From contig NC_071334.1 in the NCBI RefSeq assembly GCF_027744825.2, forward strand, positions 55,926,937-55,990,936: a DNA stretch of 64,000 nucleotides, in the 5' to 3' direction. A program made the translations under genes and the position numbers. The stretch is from Synchiropus splendidus. Taxonomy: Eukaryota; Chordata; Actinopteri; Syngnathiformes; Callionymidae. Numbering within the stretch: position 1 is the stretch's first letter; every line of letters starts with the position of its first letter. This document shows, piece by piece, positions 12,701-35,006 of the stretch. A model generated the notes under the pieces. The model saw only the letters and a list, made by a program, of their open reading frames with translations. It made no database searches and was not told where the DNA came from.

Positions 12701-15700
12701 GTCAGTCAAAGAGAGACTTTACTTTCATAAAACTGCAACACTTTGACAGAGTCAATAAAAAAACGTGCTTGAAAAGTGAAAACATTAACACTGATGTGCA
12801 TGATGTTATGCATGTCCTCCTTTATGAGTACGATGGTCTCAGGCGAACCTCAGCCCCACATCAGGTCTGTGAAATGTGGCCTTTGATGTAGTCAAAACTT
12901 TAAAACAAACTGTAACTGCAAATCCCCGCATGTCTCTCATGTTGATGCTGGACCCTCACAGAACCTGCTAGACAGTTCCTCACACCCTGCAACCAAAGTT
13001 GGTAGGGAAAATAATGGGTTTCAAAAAATGAACTGCAAAAAATAAAGAAAAAATCATGATGTAATAATCAAAGATGTAAAACTGGACAAAGCAGGTCCAT
13101 TATTTATTTATTTGGTTATTTTGGGCAAGATTTTCTCAACTTATTTTTCATCCAATATTTTTTCTTCAGCTGATATTCATTTTCAATCTCCTTTTTTTAC
13201 AGTGGCCACCTTTCAAGGTCTCTGCAAGGTGGCACCATTGGGGCAGGAGGGAGAGGTGGTGCGTGCCCGAGATGCACGTCTCATAACCCAGCTTTTCAGC
13301 CTTAAGTTGTGTCTATATCTTACGAGGATGGAGGTACACTCATGACGTGCCTGCTGTCGAACCAACCTTCTTCTTCCTGTGAGGCTGCAGTGTCAGCCAC
13401 AGCACAGTTTTTAACTCAGAAACAAAGACTACACCCCTCCGCCCTCCTTGCTCAGGGACCAAGCTCCTTTCACACCAGCTCTGGTTGATGTGCTCTTTTA
13501 AAGCCATTATTCTCAGCACAAAAACAAAAGAAATTCCTTCTGATGAGAAGCTCAGTCCAATATCCCTGACGACACTTTTATCGGCCAGAAACACGAAACT
13601 CAGAATAAATAATTATCCAGCGGCGCCAAGAGCAGGTCTTCTCTGTCCCTCCTCCGCAGTAGGCAGCATATGTAAGGCTGGAATAGAAATGAGGGAATTA
13701 AAACACACGTCCCGGTGGGAGGAATAATCAGCTTTGGAGAAAAAGAAAATGTCTTAAGTTTGACAATACACAACTGATGTTGCTGCTGAGGGTGGATGAT
13801 GCTAGACACATGAAAATAAAGGCTCGTGCCGCTGTCTGTGTTCGTATTACTCAGAGAGCGAGTGAGTACATGGGTCCATTCCATGGTTCTGTAATGAAGA
13901 GACTGACACGCGGTACACGCCTGCACCGACGCAGGAGCCGCAGAACGCTGAGCGAGCTTTATGTTCTATTGTTTGCAGCTGCAGGCAGGTAAGCGCACCC
14001 TTTTGCTGACGCAGGGGTTCATGTTTTCCTTTGGGGGGTCCTAACACAACATGCTGGAATCACCTCTGAACTGCATCAGCCGTCCACCTTTCACCGCCTC
14101 ACACGCGACTGCACACGGAAGCTTTCCTGTCGTTCTTCATGTGGTTTGTTGATGTTGCTGCAGTTGTGAGACACTATCAAGTCGGACCTCCTGTTCTCAT
14201 CATCATTAAGCCAATTTTTATGAAGAAGAAGACGATTCTTACACGATTATTTATGACAGACAGAAAACAAGACTTTCACTTTGGAGTCATCACTTGACCT
14301 GTGTTCGTTTGGGAGGAAAGCTGAGTGCCTGAAGAGTTCGAAGGTGGACTCAAGTTCACTCCATTGCTGGTCTCAAGCTGGACCTTTGACCTTTTGGTGT
14401 GAGGCCTCAGCACCAACCAAAACCAGATGTGAACGTGCACCAATATTGTAACCATCAACAAAAAATGAATACATGACATAAGATTTTGTTGTTGTTATTT
14501 AAAAATCAATGCATACAATATTCAGGACAATATTCAGAACATGTACTGTATGAATGTAAATATATGGAACTAGAATATTGCCATCTGATATTGGCAGTGA
14601 AAAGAAACATACATTGTCTGACACAAAAAATATTAGAATGGAATCAAAATTGGCATTAAAATAATTCACATAATTTTTATATGGTGGTAGAATTAGAATT
14701 GCAGCCCAGTCCTGTCAGGTAGATGGATGGATGAATAGTCGGTTGGTAGGTAGATAGAATAATAAATCACAGGGGCCGGAGTCGGACGCTGAACATGTAG
14801 GACGTGTTTTTCTGTTCCTCTAAGAATTCGGACCCAATTCCAATATATACGCACATTTTTTGTAAATTCAACTTGCATGAAAATTGTGACAAGAACTCTT
14901 TAGCCTTTCAGTAAATAAATAATAAATCACAGGAAAAATAACTTTCACCTTTTTTTAAAATTTAAAATAAAAAAATGCACTAAAACACCAGAATATAACA
15001 GATACACAATGCAATGCTTGAGTGAACCCTGGGCTTGAAAAGAGATGAGATTCGCGGTTATTAAAATAATCCATTCAACACACGGACACTAGAGGTCAGC
15101 GTTTCCCGTGTGTGGATGGTAAACAAGCTCTCCGCCTTCTCCTCAGGACGGTTATGCGCCAGGACGCACATATTTTTGTCGAGTAAATATGGTTGACATG
15201 AAAAATGTTCTCACTTTACACCAAAAAATAATCGTTAAATAACACTTCAGAGAAAGGATCCCTTATTTTACAGTCGTACAAAAAGCATTTTTTCATTCAT
15301 GTTTCCCTCCAGTAACTTGGACACAATGTACAATGCACAAACTCAACACTTGGGTTGAATTCTACCTGAAAAAGGACAAAGACAAGAGTATGGCTGTCGT
15401 CGTTAGACGACGTAAATTTTGACAGGGACTGAGATCATTAGTTTCATTACAGATGTCAATAATTAGATTGCTCCAAATAGCACTGATTAATTTCATAATG
15501 ATGTATAATAATTATACAACATAATGTTATGGCCAAAAGAAAGTAAGAGCGTAAATGAGATTGTGCTGATGGATGGAAAATCTAAGTTAAAAAAAAAACA
15601 ACAACAAAAAAAAAACTTCTGGATAAACAACTGTTTTGTGTACATCCACTTTGATGTTGTACAGACTAAACTCATTTTTTTTTTTAATATACCACTGAAG

Positions 15701-17752
15701 TCAAGTAAAACATCGGCAAAATGTCAAAGGAACGTTTTTATTATTGAAATTGGTTAACAAGATACAGTAGAGTTTGCCATTTTCATGCTGTAACAATAGC
15801 TTTGCATGCATTCTGAGGAAATAAAGTCCTCAAAGTGAATAACATCACATGGCAACTGTAAAATGACATTATCATCTTCATAGTTCAATAGAGCATTTAA
15901 AGGGCCACCGATAGTTCTCGTGCTGCATTTACTCCCAAAACAACCTTGAAATGAAGTGGTAATCCAAGTATAGGTGGCAGGGTTTGCTCTGTGGCACAAG
16001 ACAGCAGTCTTTCTGTGACGTATATATATATTTGTAAAATCACATTGAGGTTCTTTTTTTATACTTATTTTAAGGGTGCTAATCTGTATATTCAGTGCAT
16101 GAATTCACTTCATGATGCGAGTAAAGGTTCTTTGAACAGTTTCTAAAGTATTACATTTTCTGTGCATTACTGAACTGCTTAGTTGTGTACCGTAAAGTGT
16201 GTACTGTGTGTGTTAAGTGACCCTCCCACAGCTTGACTTATTATTATTATTATTATTAATTCATTCACATTTAGGTTCCTGAAAGACTCTATATGTTCCA
16301 AAATTATTTTTTCCCCTCAGCTAAATACAGATGACTTGATGAAATAAAATGTAGACTTGTGCAACTGTGCCTCGTGAAATTCAGTTCATTCCTGTTCTCT
16401 TTTCTAACTTCTCTTAAGGTCAACTAGTACAAAGTGAACCTGATAGTTAGACTAATGTGTTACAGAAACCGAGGTGAGGGACCTGGATTGTTGTGCAAAA
16501 AAAAAGGAAATGTACATTAACAAATAAGTTGCATCATATATACAAGATAAGTTAAAGTAGCCCTCCTTAACCAGCTGTTTCAACAATATGACAGGGTGAA
16601 CTCCAAATCAAGTGATGTGCATAGAGCATTAAAACATGCAGTTTAGGAAAGAAAAAAAAATCCCTTTTGTTTTATACATTCAACACACACAAGTGCTGAG
16701 TGTGTGAAAGCACGTTGATAAATATAGGGACGGCGTTTATTCCGGAAACGGAAAAGAGCTTGTTTATGGTCACATGAACACAAGACGTAATATAAAAGCC
16801 ACAGATGGCACCGGAACTCTTCTTGCGGATGGGTCATGCATAGATTTCCACAAAAAAAAAAAGTCAGCAGCTGCAGTGCGCTTAAATTGCTGCACCCATC
16901 CCAAATAAATAAAGGGTTTTTTTCTTCTTTTGGTAACTCTTGAAACTGCTAAACACATCATAGCAATAATAACATTCTGACATGTATTGTGAGAAGTAAA
17001 TGACAGGATGAAACAACATGAATACCTTTTTTAAAAAATGACAAATGAAGGTAGGTAGTCAAAGCCTCTTACTGCAGGCAACAGATTTGCTCGACTGAGT
17101 GGAAGGACATGGAAGGAAATGACCGTTTACAAACCACAACTCGTACTGCTTTAAAGCTATTTTAAAACGGGAAGCTAAGTTGCATTGTTCTCAGGTTTAC
17201 ATTAAATAAAGTTATTTTACAGGTTGAATTCAATGACGTAAACACTGCCACTTCCTGTCTCCTGCTCTGGAGAAACGTCTGTTTAGATGTTATGTACAAA
17301 GCTGAAAGCTGCTACCCTGAAGCAGAGTGGATCAGACAATCGTTGTCACCTGCTCTACCTAAGAGAAAAACGGGTTGTGGTGAGGTTGCTTCCATCACCT
17401 TGTGCCTCTTGGTCCCAAAACAGCCTACCTGGAAAAGTTGTCAAGTAAAGACGAGGATAAACACGAGCGGCTGAACTACAATCGGGCACAAAACTGTACA
17501 GGAGAAGCCTGAGACGGAGCATGCCGGGGATACATACGCATGCAAGATCAAGAGAGGGAGGAGTGATGACGGATCCACAGGGCCCCTCCTGTGGTTGTCA
17601 CACCAGAAGAGGAAAGCGAGGAAAAACAAGTCAAAGTGCCGTCCCTTTATATCCTGCTTTCGTCACACGTCCAGGTGACAGAGGGAGTTCAGGGTCTTGT
17701 GCTGCGGGGACATGCCGGTAGGCAGGAAGCGCTGGGCAAAGCAGCTTCGGCA
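9709..17752. other. Intergenic region between the unnamed gene and camkk2
   Basis: I find no multi-exon gene here. It holds a 12-A run near 9883-9894, a short GT run near 10277, AT-rich stretches and a short TA run at 16021-16030. The two genes converge, so this includes both 3' UTRs. An AATAAA at about 11242 could serve the + strand gene. TTTATT at 16736-16741 could serve camkk2 on the minus strand. A G+C-richer block at 10.3-10.7 kb has only short open frames without homology that I recognise. Confidence 0.5.
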
Positions 17753-26793
<9,041 letters not shown>

Positions 26794-26861
26794 GGTGCCT
26801 TGTTCCAAACACAGACACCGTCTGGTCCATCAGAGGGGAACCGCTCGGTGGGGCAGGATGT

Positions 26862-29800
26862 CTGACAACAGATAACAACATAAAACACTGGCATTAAGCT
26901 ATCACACGCTTTGTTTGTACAAGCACACAACAAAGCAACACAGGCATGATCGCAAGACATGACAAAGGCTGGAGAAATGAGGATCAACATGAGCGTCAGC
27001 CCAACCGGTTTCTGAGTGGATGACACTGGTTTTGACACTTTGGAGACGAAGCTAGATAAAGAAAGACTTAGACAGAAAGTGAATTCATATAAAACCTCAT
27101 CTTATTTTGGATGTTTTAACTTGATTGAAAAGGCTGTTAGGCCCTGTAGAGCTACCTTATCCTTATCTAACCAAGAGGGGTACTTCTTTTGTTTAAAGAG
27201 CTGAGCAATTTTGGGATTAAACTTGAATTGCAATTCATTTTGACTATACTGAGAGTGCTAATAATAAAATCATGGATGAAATCTGATACAATCAACATAC
27301 ATGCACTTCTTCCCTGTAAGCCAGGCCCAACATTATGATGAAATGACATGAACTGATGCAAAATTGATATGAATAACATTTTTATTTATTTTAATTTATT
27401 GACTACAATTTAATAATTTAAAAGCTGGTGTTTGAAAAAAAGCCATAATGTGGGGAGAAATAGATTCTTGGCAGAGATATTAGTATTTAATATTGTTTTT
27501 TAAAAAAATCGCAAATCATTTGCAGAATCATGTTCCCCCCCTTGCCCTAGTGGTAATGCACTCATCTGGATGGATGTCGATTTCATTTAAAACGTTTCTA
27601 TGTCAACCCTCACATTAACATTGATGAATAACTCACTTCACATTCCCCATTTGTGTCTACTGTGTTACGGATGTGACGGAAGCGTGTGTGAGAACTAATA
27701 ACCAGCACTGAAACATAAGTAGCAACTATTTTCTCAGTGTGAAACATCTGAGGAGACTTGACGTTAAATCCACACGTTCTGTCAAGTGCTAATTCATGCA
27801 GCTACTCACAACTTATGACAGACTTCATTTCCAAGTGGGTGATTCTAATCTGAATACAAAATTCACCTCATTCTCCAGAAACGACCAGAACCCACTTGAA
27901 TGCATTCAAATTATAGCATTGTCGAGTCTCCTTAATTTATTACCTGCACTGCTGTAACAAGAATAGCAAAAGAAGAGGTAAGAGGAGATTATATGTGCAT
28001 CCTGTCACAGTCATGACAGGATTGTGGTGCTGCATCACTGTGTGGGAGCTGAGCAAACCTCACAGACAAGACAAATAAAGGCTACAAGGAAAATAAATCA
28101 TTGAATGCTCCAGCCAAGATTCAAATAAGAAAGACGCGTGGGAAGAGACACCCACTCCAGGTAGCCTTTCTACCATCACCGCTGGCACAGATGAAGAGAG
28201 GGACATTTGTAAGGAAAGGCATCTGTGTCACACAACACAGTCAGATCTGAAACATCCTGACTTGCAACACAACAGCTCCATATTTTAATACACAGAGAGG
28301 AGATTCAACTTTCCCAGCTTGACCTAGTTTGAGTTCACATAAATGGTGAAGTGGAGGACATTAAAGCTGTTTTGTACTGACAACGGAGGATTTCCACACA
28401 ATAGAGGTGGCTATAAAAGATGCAGCAGTCAAGTTTAATATCGTGAATAACAAAAAGTGTAAAATGCTTAGTGGACAGGATGAACTTAGTTATACATGAG
28501 GAACTTGAAAAACAATGTGCACATTAGGTTGAAGAAAAAGACCGAGAAACTGACTGAAAGGTAGTATTTGAAGGAGATTATGTACATTTGAAGGAGAGTA
28601 TGTACATTCGTAAGAGAATGGTCAAGTCTGATGCTCACTTGAGAGCAAATGTGTGTAAATGGCAGGGGGGTTGGGTTTAACTTGGCTGATCTCTTGTGAT
28701 CACAGCAGCTCAATGAAGAACAAGCAGATAGATTTGAGCTGGTGAAACACTGACAGATGCTACGCTGCTCCAGATGCTGTACTGTGCCTCTTATCATAAC
28801 CAAAGTCATGTGACCTTAGCTTCCCTGCAAAAAGAGAGATGTGAGGTGGGGAGGACTTATCGGAGCTTCGAAGTCATTAATAACAACAGTGACACCGTTC
28901 AACAGATGTTTAAGCACCACACCGAGCCATCTGGGGCAGACCAGGATCCCTGGACTCATTTAGAGATCAACAGGACAAATCTTAACAGTGAACTACAGGA
29001 AGACTGACAAGATAAGCTCCTGGAAATAGATGGATGAGTGAGCTCACACAATTATTGAGAGTGGAACACAATGTTGTGAAAGACTTCTAACTTGCATCTC
29101 ATCCACAAAAATGCACTCATTGGTTTTTTTTTCTTTCATTTTTACATTGAAAACAGAAAAATCAATTTGGATTTTCGTGGCCTTAAACCTGTGATTACAT
29201 TGAAGAAGGGCCGACCAATAGGAAAGTAACCACCACTGCCCTCTCCCTTCAAGCATGGCACCTCACTCTTTGTTCACACAACAGTACCATCAGGAACCTT
29301 TGCTTTAGTTGAAAATGCTGCATCCACAGATGAATTCAAGTCAATATTATACACAATATATATGCTCAGTCACAACAAGGGCTGTGAAATCCTCAGATTC
29401 GGTCAAACTTGCACTTGATGGCTAACCTTTATATCTGGTTACCTTAAAGAGCCTTATTTTCTCATCCAAAGATATCAGGTATAACAGAGACACAATCTGA
29501 TCACATTTAATTTAATGTGTAATTTAGATTTGCCCTTTTGTTTGGAATTGGCTGTGAAATGTTCCCACACTTTACCATTACATGTCACGACTCAATGCAG
29601 GAGATTGAAGACAGGTTGGTCAAAGCTCATGGACGGGTGCTGTGACCACTGAAGCAATGTAACAATGACCAACTGAGGAAGTCTTCTGTTGACATGCTGC
29701 GATTCCTGGGGAGTCAGATGACATGCAAAGGTGGTTTTGGTAAAATGATCATGGCAGGTGTATGTCTTGGATGCAGTGTTTAATGCCTAATTACACATTT

Positions 29801-30399
29801 GGAAGAAAGATGAGAAAAAAACCTAAACTGCAAACGTACTGTTACTCAATAGAGTCCACTAAGAGCAGGAGACAAGAAGTTCTCCAGAGAACTCTTTGTT
29901 CTTTCATTTTATCTGAACAAAAATCACACCTCAGACAGACATTCACAGCAAACAATATAATAGACTTTGAACCTGTGGTAGACACCTACAAAAGCTCGGG
30001 GGAATGCGAACGACAGAAAGAGGACCTAGTTTTGCTCCCAGAATTGGCATCGAACCATCCTGCTGTGAGAGAGCAGAACTATCCACTGACATAAACATCC
30101 ATTTAACGCTGTGATGATAGAGCACAGGGGCAGAAGTGCCTCCTACAGCATCATAACTGTCTCAACAACACACCTCACTGTTTCAGCTGAGCACCAGGAG
30201 AGATAAGGAGATTCGGATAATGGAAAGCACCCTGGTTAATAAGGTTATAAATGCTCTGGGGAACCCAGTCTTCAGCCTTCGCCAGCTAGCATTAGCAGCT
30301 GTCATGATACAGATGTTGGAGAAGCCAAAGATGCTAATGCCAGCGGCGAACGCGTACCAGGAAACACGCAGTTTGCAAAGGCAAAAGACTTTAAAATAC
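26862..30399 (-). other. Probable first intron of camkk2
   Basis: This lies between a good minus-strand acceptor upstream of the start codon (TGTTGTCAG, exon boundary at 26861) and a good donor (CTTCAG|gtattt, exon boundary at 30400). I see no exon-like open frame with recognisable content inside. It is AT-rich unique sequence. The intron call is inferred from the splice sites only. Confidence 0.45.
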
Positions 30400-30680
30400 C
30401 TGAAGGCGGTTTTCAGACGCAGACGCGATGCTTTCGGATGCTTCGGATACAAGCGCCTTGCTAGCTGCTTGTGAAGAGGAGCGACTGAAGCTGCCACACT
30501 CGATGTTGTGACGGAGAGAACACGACTCCAGTTGCCTTACGACCATTCAGTGTTGAGAAATTCGCAGAAAACGCAATGCTAATACGCTTCGGAATCACAA
30601 AATAAATATCAGACAACGACGCCATGAGCTGCTATCGTAACATTCTGTTCGTCTAAATACCGATATGAAACGGTGAATTT
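30400..30680 (-). promoter_or_regulatory. camkk2: Candidate camkk2 promoter and noncoding first exon
   Basis: The segment is richer in CpG than its flanks. On the minus strand it ends in a consensus-like donor at 30400 (CTTCAG|gtattt). A CCAAT box in the + orientation (GGACCAATGGCGCC, about 30697-30710) lies just upstream. It fits a 5' UTR exon that splices to the exon holding the ATG at 26793. The transcription start is not known. Confidence 0.4.
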
Positions 30681-30889
30681 GGGCTGCCAACTCTCGGACC
30701 AATGGCGCCTCCTGCAGTGCATTGTGCTGAACTGCATTCAATAATCGCGCACGTTCCCATTTAATTTCGTAGATAATTGATGTTTTAACGATATTCTTAC
30801 AACAAAATACACCAAAAAGCAGAGCGAGATACCGAACTAAACCATTGCCACTACATAGTTTTTACCGTAAGTTCACGAGTGATGAGGTT

Positions 30890-31220
30890 TCTTGAGTAGA
30901 TTCAGGATCCAGGATCACAGCAAGAAGCCCAGTCAGCTCTCAAGTCAAAAAGAAGCAACTTGGTCGGGCCCAGGCATCAAGGTAGACAGGCACCGAGCTC
31001 TATATTTGAAGGGTTTATTGGCCAGTTTGAGGAATTCTAGCGGCAGGGCCCAGCCAGCTCCGATGAGTCCGGACCTCCAGGAACAAGTGGTAAAGTCCAG
31101 AGGTCTGAAGAGAGCTTTAGGTCGGACAAAAAGCACGATTTGCACTCCTGAGCTCTTGTGAAGTCTGTGGAAGACAAATTCCAGAGCCCACAAATCCCAG
31201 GAGACTACTCCCAACTAAGA
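30890..31220. other. G+C-richer block of unknown nature
   Basis: It has open frames of about 89 codons on both strands, but no recognised protein and no convincing splice pattern. It lies between the camkk2 promoter and the snrpd3 3' end. It could be an old repeat or an untranslated exon. Confidence 0.2.
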
Positions 31221-31765
31221 TGAACATCAACTGAGGCCCTGATGAAAGTGGAGTATCTACAGAGGTGTACTTTAAAATCACCCTAAATAAACAAAAGCAT
31301 GTTCAACCCAAACCCTTTGTAGTCCCACTCACCTGATTGAAAAACAGAAAATAAACCTTGCAGCTCTTCATTTAGTTTACACCTTTGCGTTAAAAAAAAA
31401 AAAAATCTAAAAAGTATTACAAGATTTCAGACCACTTACACTGAATTTTGTTGGCCACATGGTGGCACCAGAAACTACTTGTGTGCTGGATAATGGGATA
31501 GACAATGTAAAACAAATTTAAAGTTAATAGACATAACAAAAGAACATTTCACTTCATTTATATCAGTGAACATAAAGTGATCACGCTCATTCTACAGATT
31601 TGATGTCCAAATCTACAAGGGACGATATTCTTACCAATTAATAGAGAGTAAATATTCCTATGAAAATAAATCTTCTTTTGCCAGCATTCTGTCACGTAAT
31701 AATCGGACACAAGTGCAAAACAAGGAGGTGATTCACTTAAAAGAAACATTCGAAAATTAAAAATG

Positions 31766-31771
31766 TTTATT
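31766..31771 (-). terminator. snrpd3: Candidate snrpd3 polyadenylation signal
   Basis: TTTATT on the + strand reads AATAAA on the minus strand, about 145 bases after the snrpd3 stop codon. That is a normal distance for this short housekeeping gene. Confidence 0.55.
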
Positions 31772-31914
31772 TTTAATAATAAAAAAAAACAAAAACAAAA
31801 AAAACTTCACTAAGGGCCGATTGCAAACTGCAAACAAGCGATCCAATTTAACAGAAAAGAAATTTTAAAACAAGACTATACACCAAAACAATAGAGGTTG
31901 AAGTGTAAAAGAAA

Positions 31915-32987
<1,073 letters not shown>

Positions 32988-33406
32988 TCATTTTACTAAA
33001 TACAAATCTGTATATCGTATCCACAAATTACAATACGCTATCTGGGATCAAAAGACGCACGAGAGGGAAAGAAGAAAGTCCCTAATACAAACAAACAGCG
33101 ACTGTTATTGGGTAGTAGCATTATAGCTTCAACGCTAACTTCACTGTAGAACTAAAAACAGCACAATTTTGGCCGGATATAGTCACACAGTACTTTGTGG
33201 AACGCAGTAGAGGCACGAACCTAGCAGATAATCGAGCGTGTTTATTGATAAAAATGTTCATTTTTCGGCACAAAAAGACATGGCTCCGTTCAGGGTCTGA
33301 ATGGAACGACAAAAGCGCTACCGAACTCAGACGTCGGTACAAAAGCCTGCATATTTGAAAGACGGAAATACAATTTGGGCATTTGTAACTGACGTCTATA
33401 TCTTAC

Positions 33407-33500
33407 CTTTGTTTCGTTTTGAAGCAGTTTCTTGACTATTTTCCCGTTTTTCTCTTTGGCGGGTTACAACGTGTGGCGGACGATCCGAACTGAATGGGTG
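33407..33500 (-). other. snrpd3: Probable snrpd3 5' noncoding exon
   Basis: The minus strand has AAACAAAG|gtaaga at 33407, a good donor. The upper edge is approximate. The promoter elements listed next lie immediately upstream. Confidence 0.5.
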
Positions 33501-33510
33501 TCTTTTCCGC

Positions 33511-33582
33511 CTTCCCACAATACATTGCGAGCGGGGTTCAAAGATTTACTTCCGGCTACGTCCGGCGCTGCATTGTGGGAAA
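33511..33582 (-). promoter_or_regulatory. snrpd3: snrpd3 core promoter with ETS and ZNF143-like sites
   Basis: ACTTCCGG (33548-33555) fits an ETS-family site, usual in TATA-less housekeeping promoters. It is flanked by two copies of a ZNF143-like word in opposite orientation: TTCCCACAATACATTGC at 33512-33528 and GCTGCATTGTGGGAA at 33567-33581. The factor names come from motif resemblance only. Confidence 0.4.
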
Positions 33583-33829
33583 CTTAGTTCTTGCTGCCGC
33601 TTCCAGTTGCCAATGTTGGAATAACGGTCTTCAAGCTTATTTGACCAGGATTTTTTGTGTCTGCGTTTAATGTAGATTAGGTTGGCATATTTTTGTTGAT
33701 CATTTCTATAACGTTTAATGAATTTATTCAACGTATTTGATATATTCACAATGTTTCGATCCAACTCATGCTGGCTTTTACTTGTCCTACCTGTGTAGAG
33801 ACCATACGTGTCACCCAAAACAGTGTGTA

Positions 33830-34219
33830 AACTACGGTGGCCGCGAAGGGCAAACGACAAACAGAAAAGAAAAGACAACACACCAAAAAGCTCATTTACA
33901 AAAACAAAATCGCAACCCCCAAAACAGAAACACAATGACGAAAACGGAATTGCAATAACTTTGATGCAAACCGTAGGAAGGGGGGAACCTGCCATAAAGC
34001 CTGTTGTTGCTTGGACAAATTGCACAACAACAGTTGCGATGTTGTTTTTGTGATTGCGATTCCGTTTGTGTAATTGCAATTCTGTTTTTGTAAATGTGTT
34101 TCTGCTTTGCGGATTGCGATTTTGATTTTGTGATTCCGTTTTTGTAAATATGCTTTTTGGTTTGCGGTCCTACTTTTCTTTTGTGTTGTCTCTTGCCCTC
34201 CGAGGCCGCCGTACTACGT
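33830..34219. repeat. Foldback element with long inverted repeats
   Basis: The left arm (about 33831-33957, from ACTACGGTGGCCGCGAAGGG) and right arm (about 34043-34219, ending GCCGCCGTACTACGT) are imperfect reverse complements over more than 120 bases. The arms are built from repeated words such as ACAAAAACGGAAT and ATCGCAA. No open frame is shared with a transposase. It looks like a nonautonomous DNA element of foldback type and makes the spurious long minus-strand frame in this area. Confidence 0.7.
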
Positions 34220-34888
34220 AAAAACCCATTCAGGGTTCCACCACCCGCTGTTTTATTGCACCTTTTTTGTTTATCAGTAATTGGATTTTACAAAGCTCTA
34301 GGTCTTAAAATAAAATGCTGAACACATGATCAGATCTGCATTTCATGTGAAACAAAACAGCAGATATTTACGTGTTCTGTGGCAGGCCGCTGTAATTTAG
34401 CAGGTAAATGTCTCTTAATGCAGCTTTATCTCACGATGGACAGGGTTTCGAAAGTGTAATGGCACAATAAAAAGCATTGTTAAGTGAACCTGCTGTTGAT
34501 TTCCCTGGCATTAGAGCTCATCGAGCGGCCCGCAGCAGCAGCAGCAGCCAGGCTGCTCTGTAAACAGCCTTGACCCTGATGTCCTCAGTTGCCTCATGGG
34601 TTTTTATACTGCTGATGTTAAATTTGTCAAACAAGATTTCTGCATTGACTTGTGGGCCACTACTTCTCTACACATCAATGCATTTGACGCGCATGCATTA
34701 ACCCATGTCAGTTTCCTGGCAACAATGAAATCTTATCAATCAGACTGACCACGAAGCCGCTATTGATTCACAGCAGCTTTGGACTCTTTTGATAGGGACT
34801 CGTCAACAGATACATTTATATTTTCACTGTAAATGTAACAAAGTTTGCTGCTCATTTATTTATACAATTACTCAAAACACCTAAAACC

Positions 34889-34945
34889 TATCTGTCTGTC
34901 TATATATATATATATATATATGCATATATATATATATATATATAT

Positions 34946-34986
<41 letters not shown>

Positions 34987-35006
34987 AGATAGACAGACAG
35001 GTATAG
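34889..35006. repeat. Compound palindromic microsatellite (CTGT/TA/GATA/GACA)
   Basis: CTATCTGTCTGTC runs into (TA)n, a central ATGCAT, more (AT)n, then (GATA)n with one interruption and GACAGACAGG. The two halves are reverse complements over much of the length, so it can form a cruciform. Confidence 0.85.

Noticed and set aside
33546..34079. 177-codon open frame on the minus strand
   Set aside because: It is the longest anonymous frame but lies across the foldback repeat and the snrpd3 promoter, with low-complexity Asn/Lys runs and no family resemblance.
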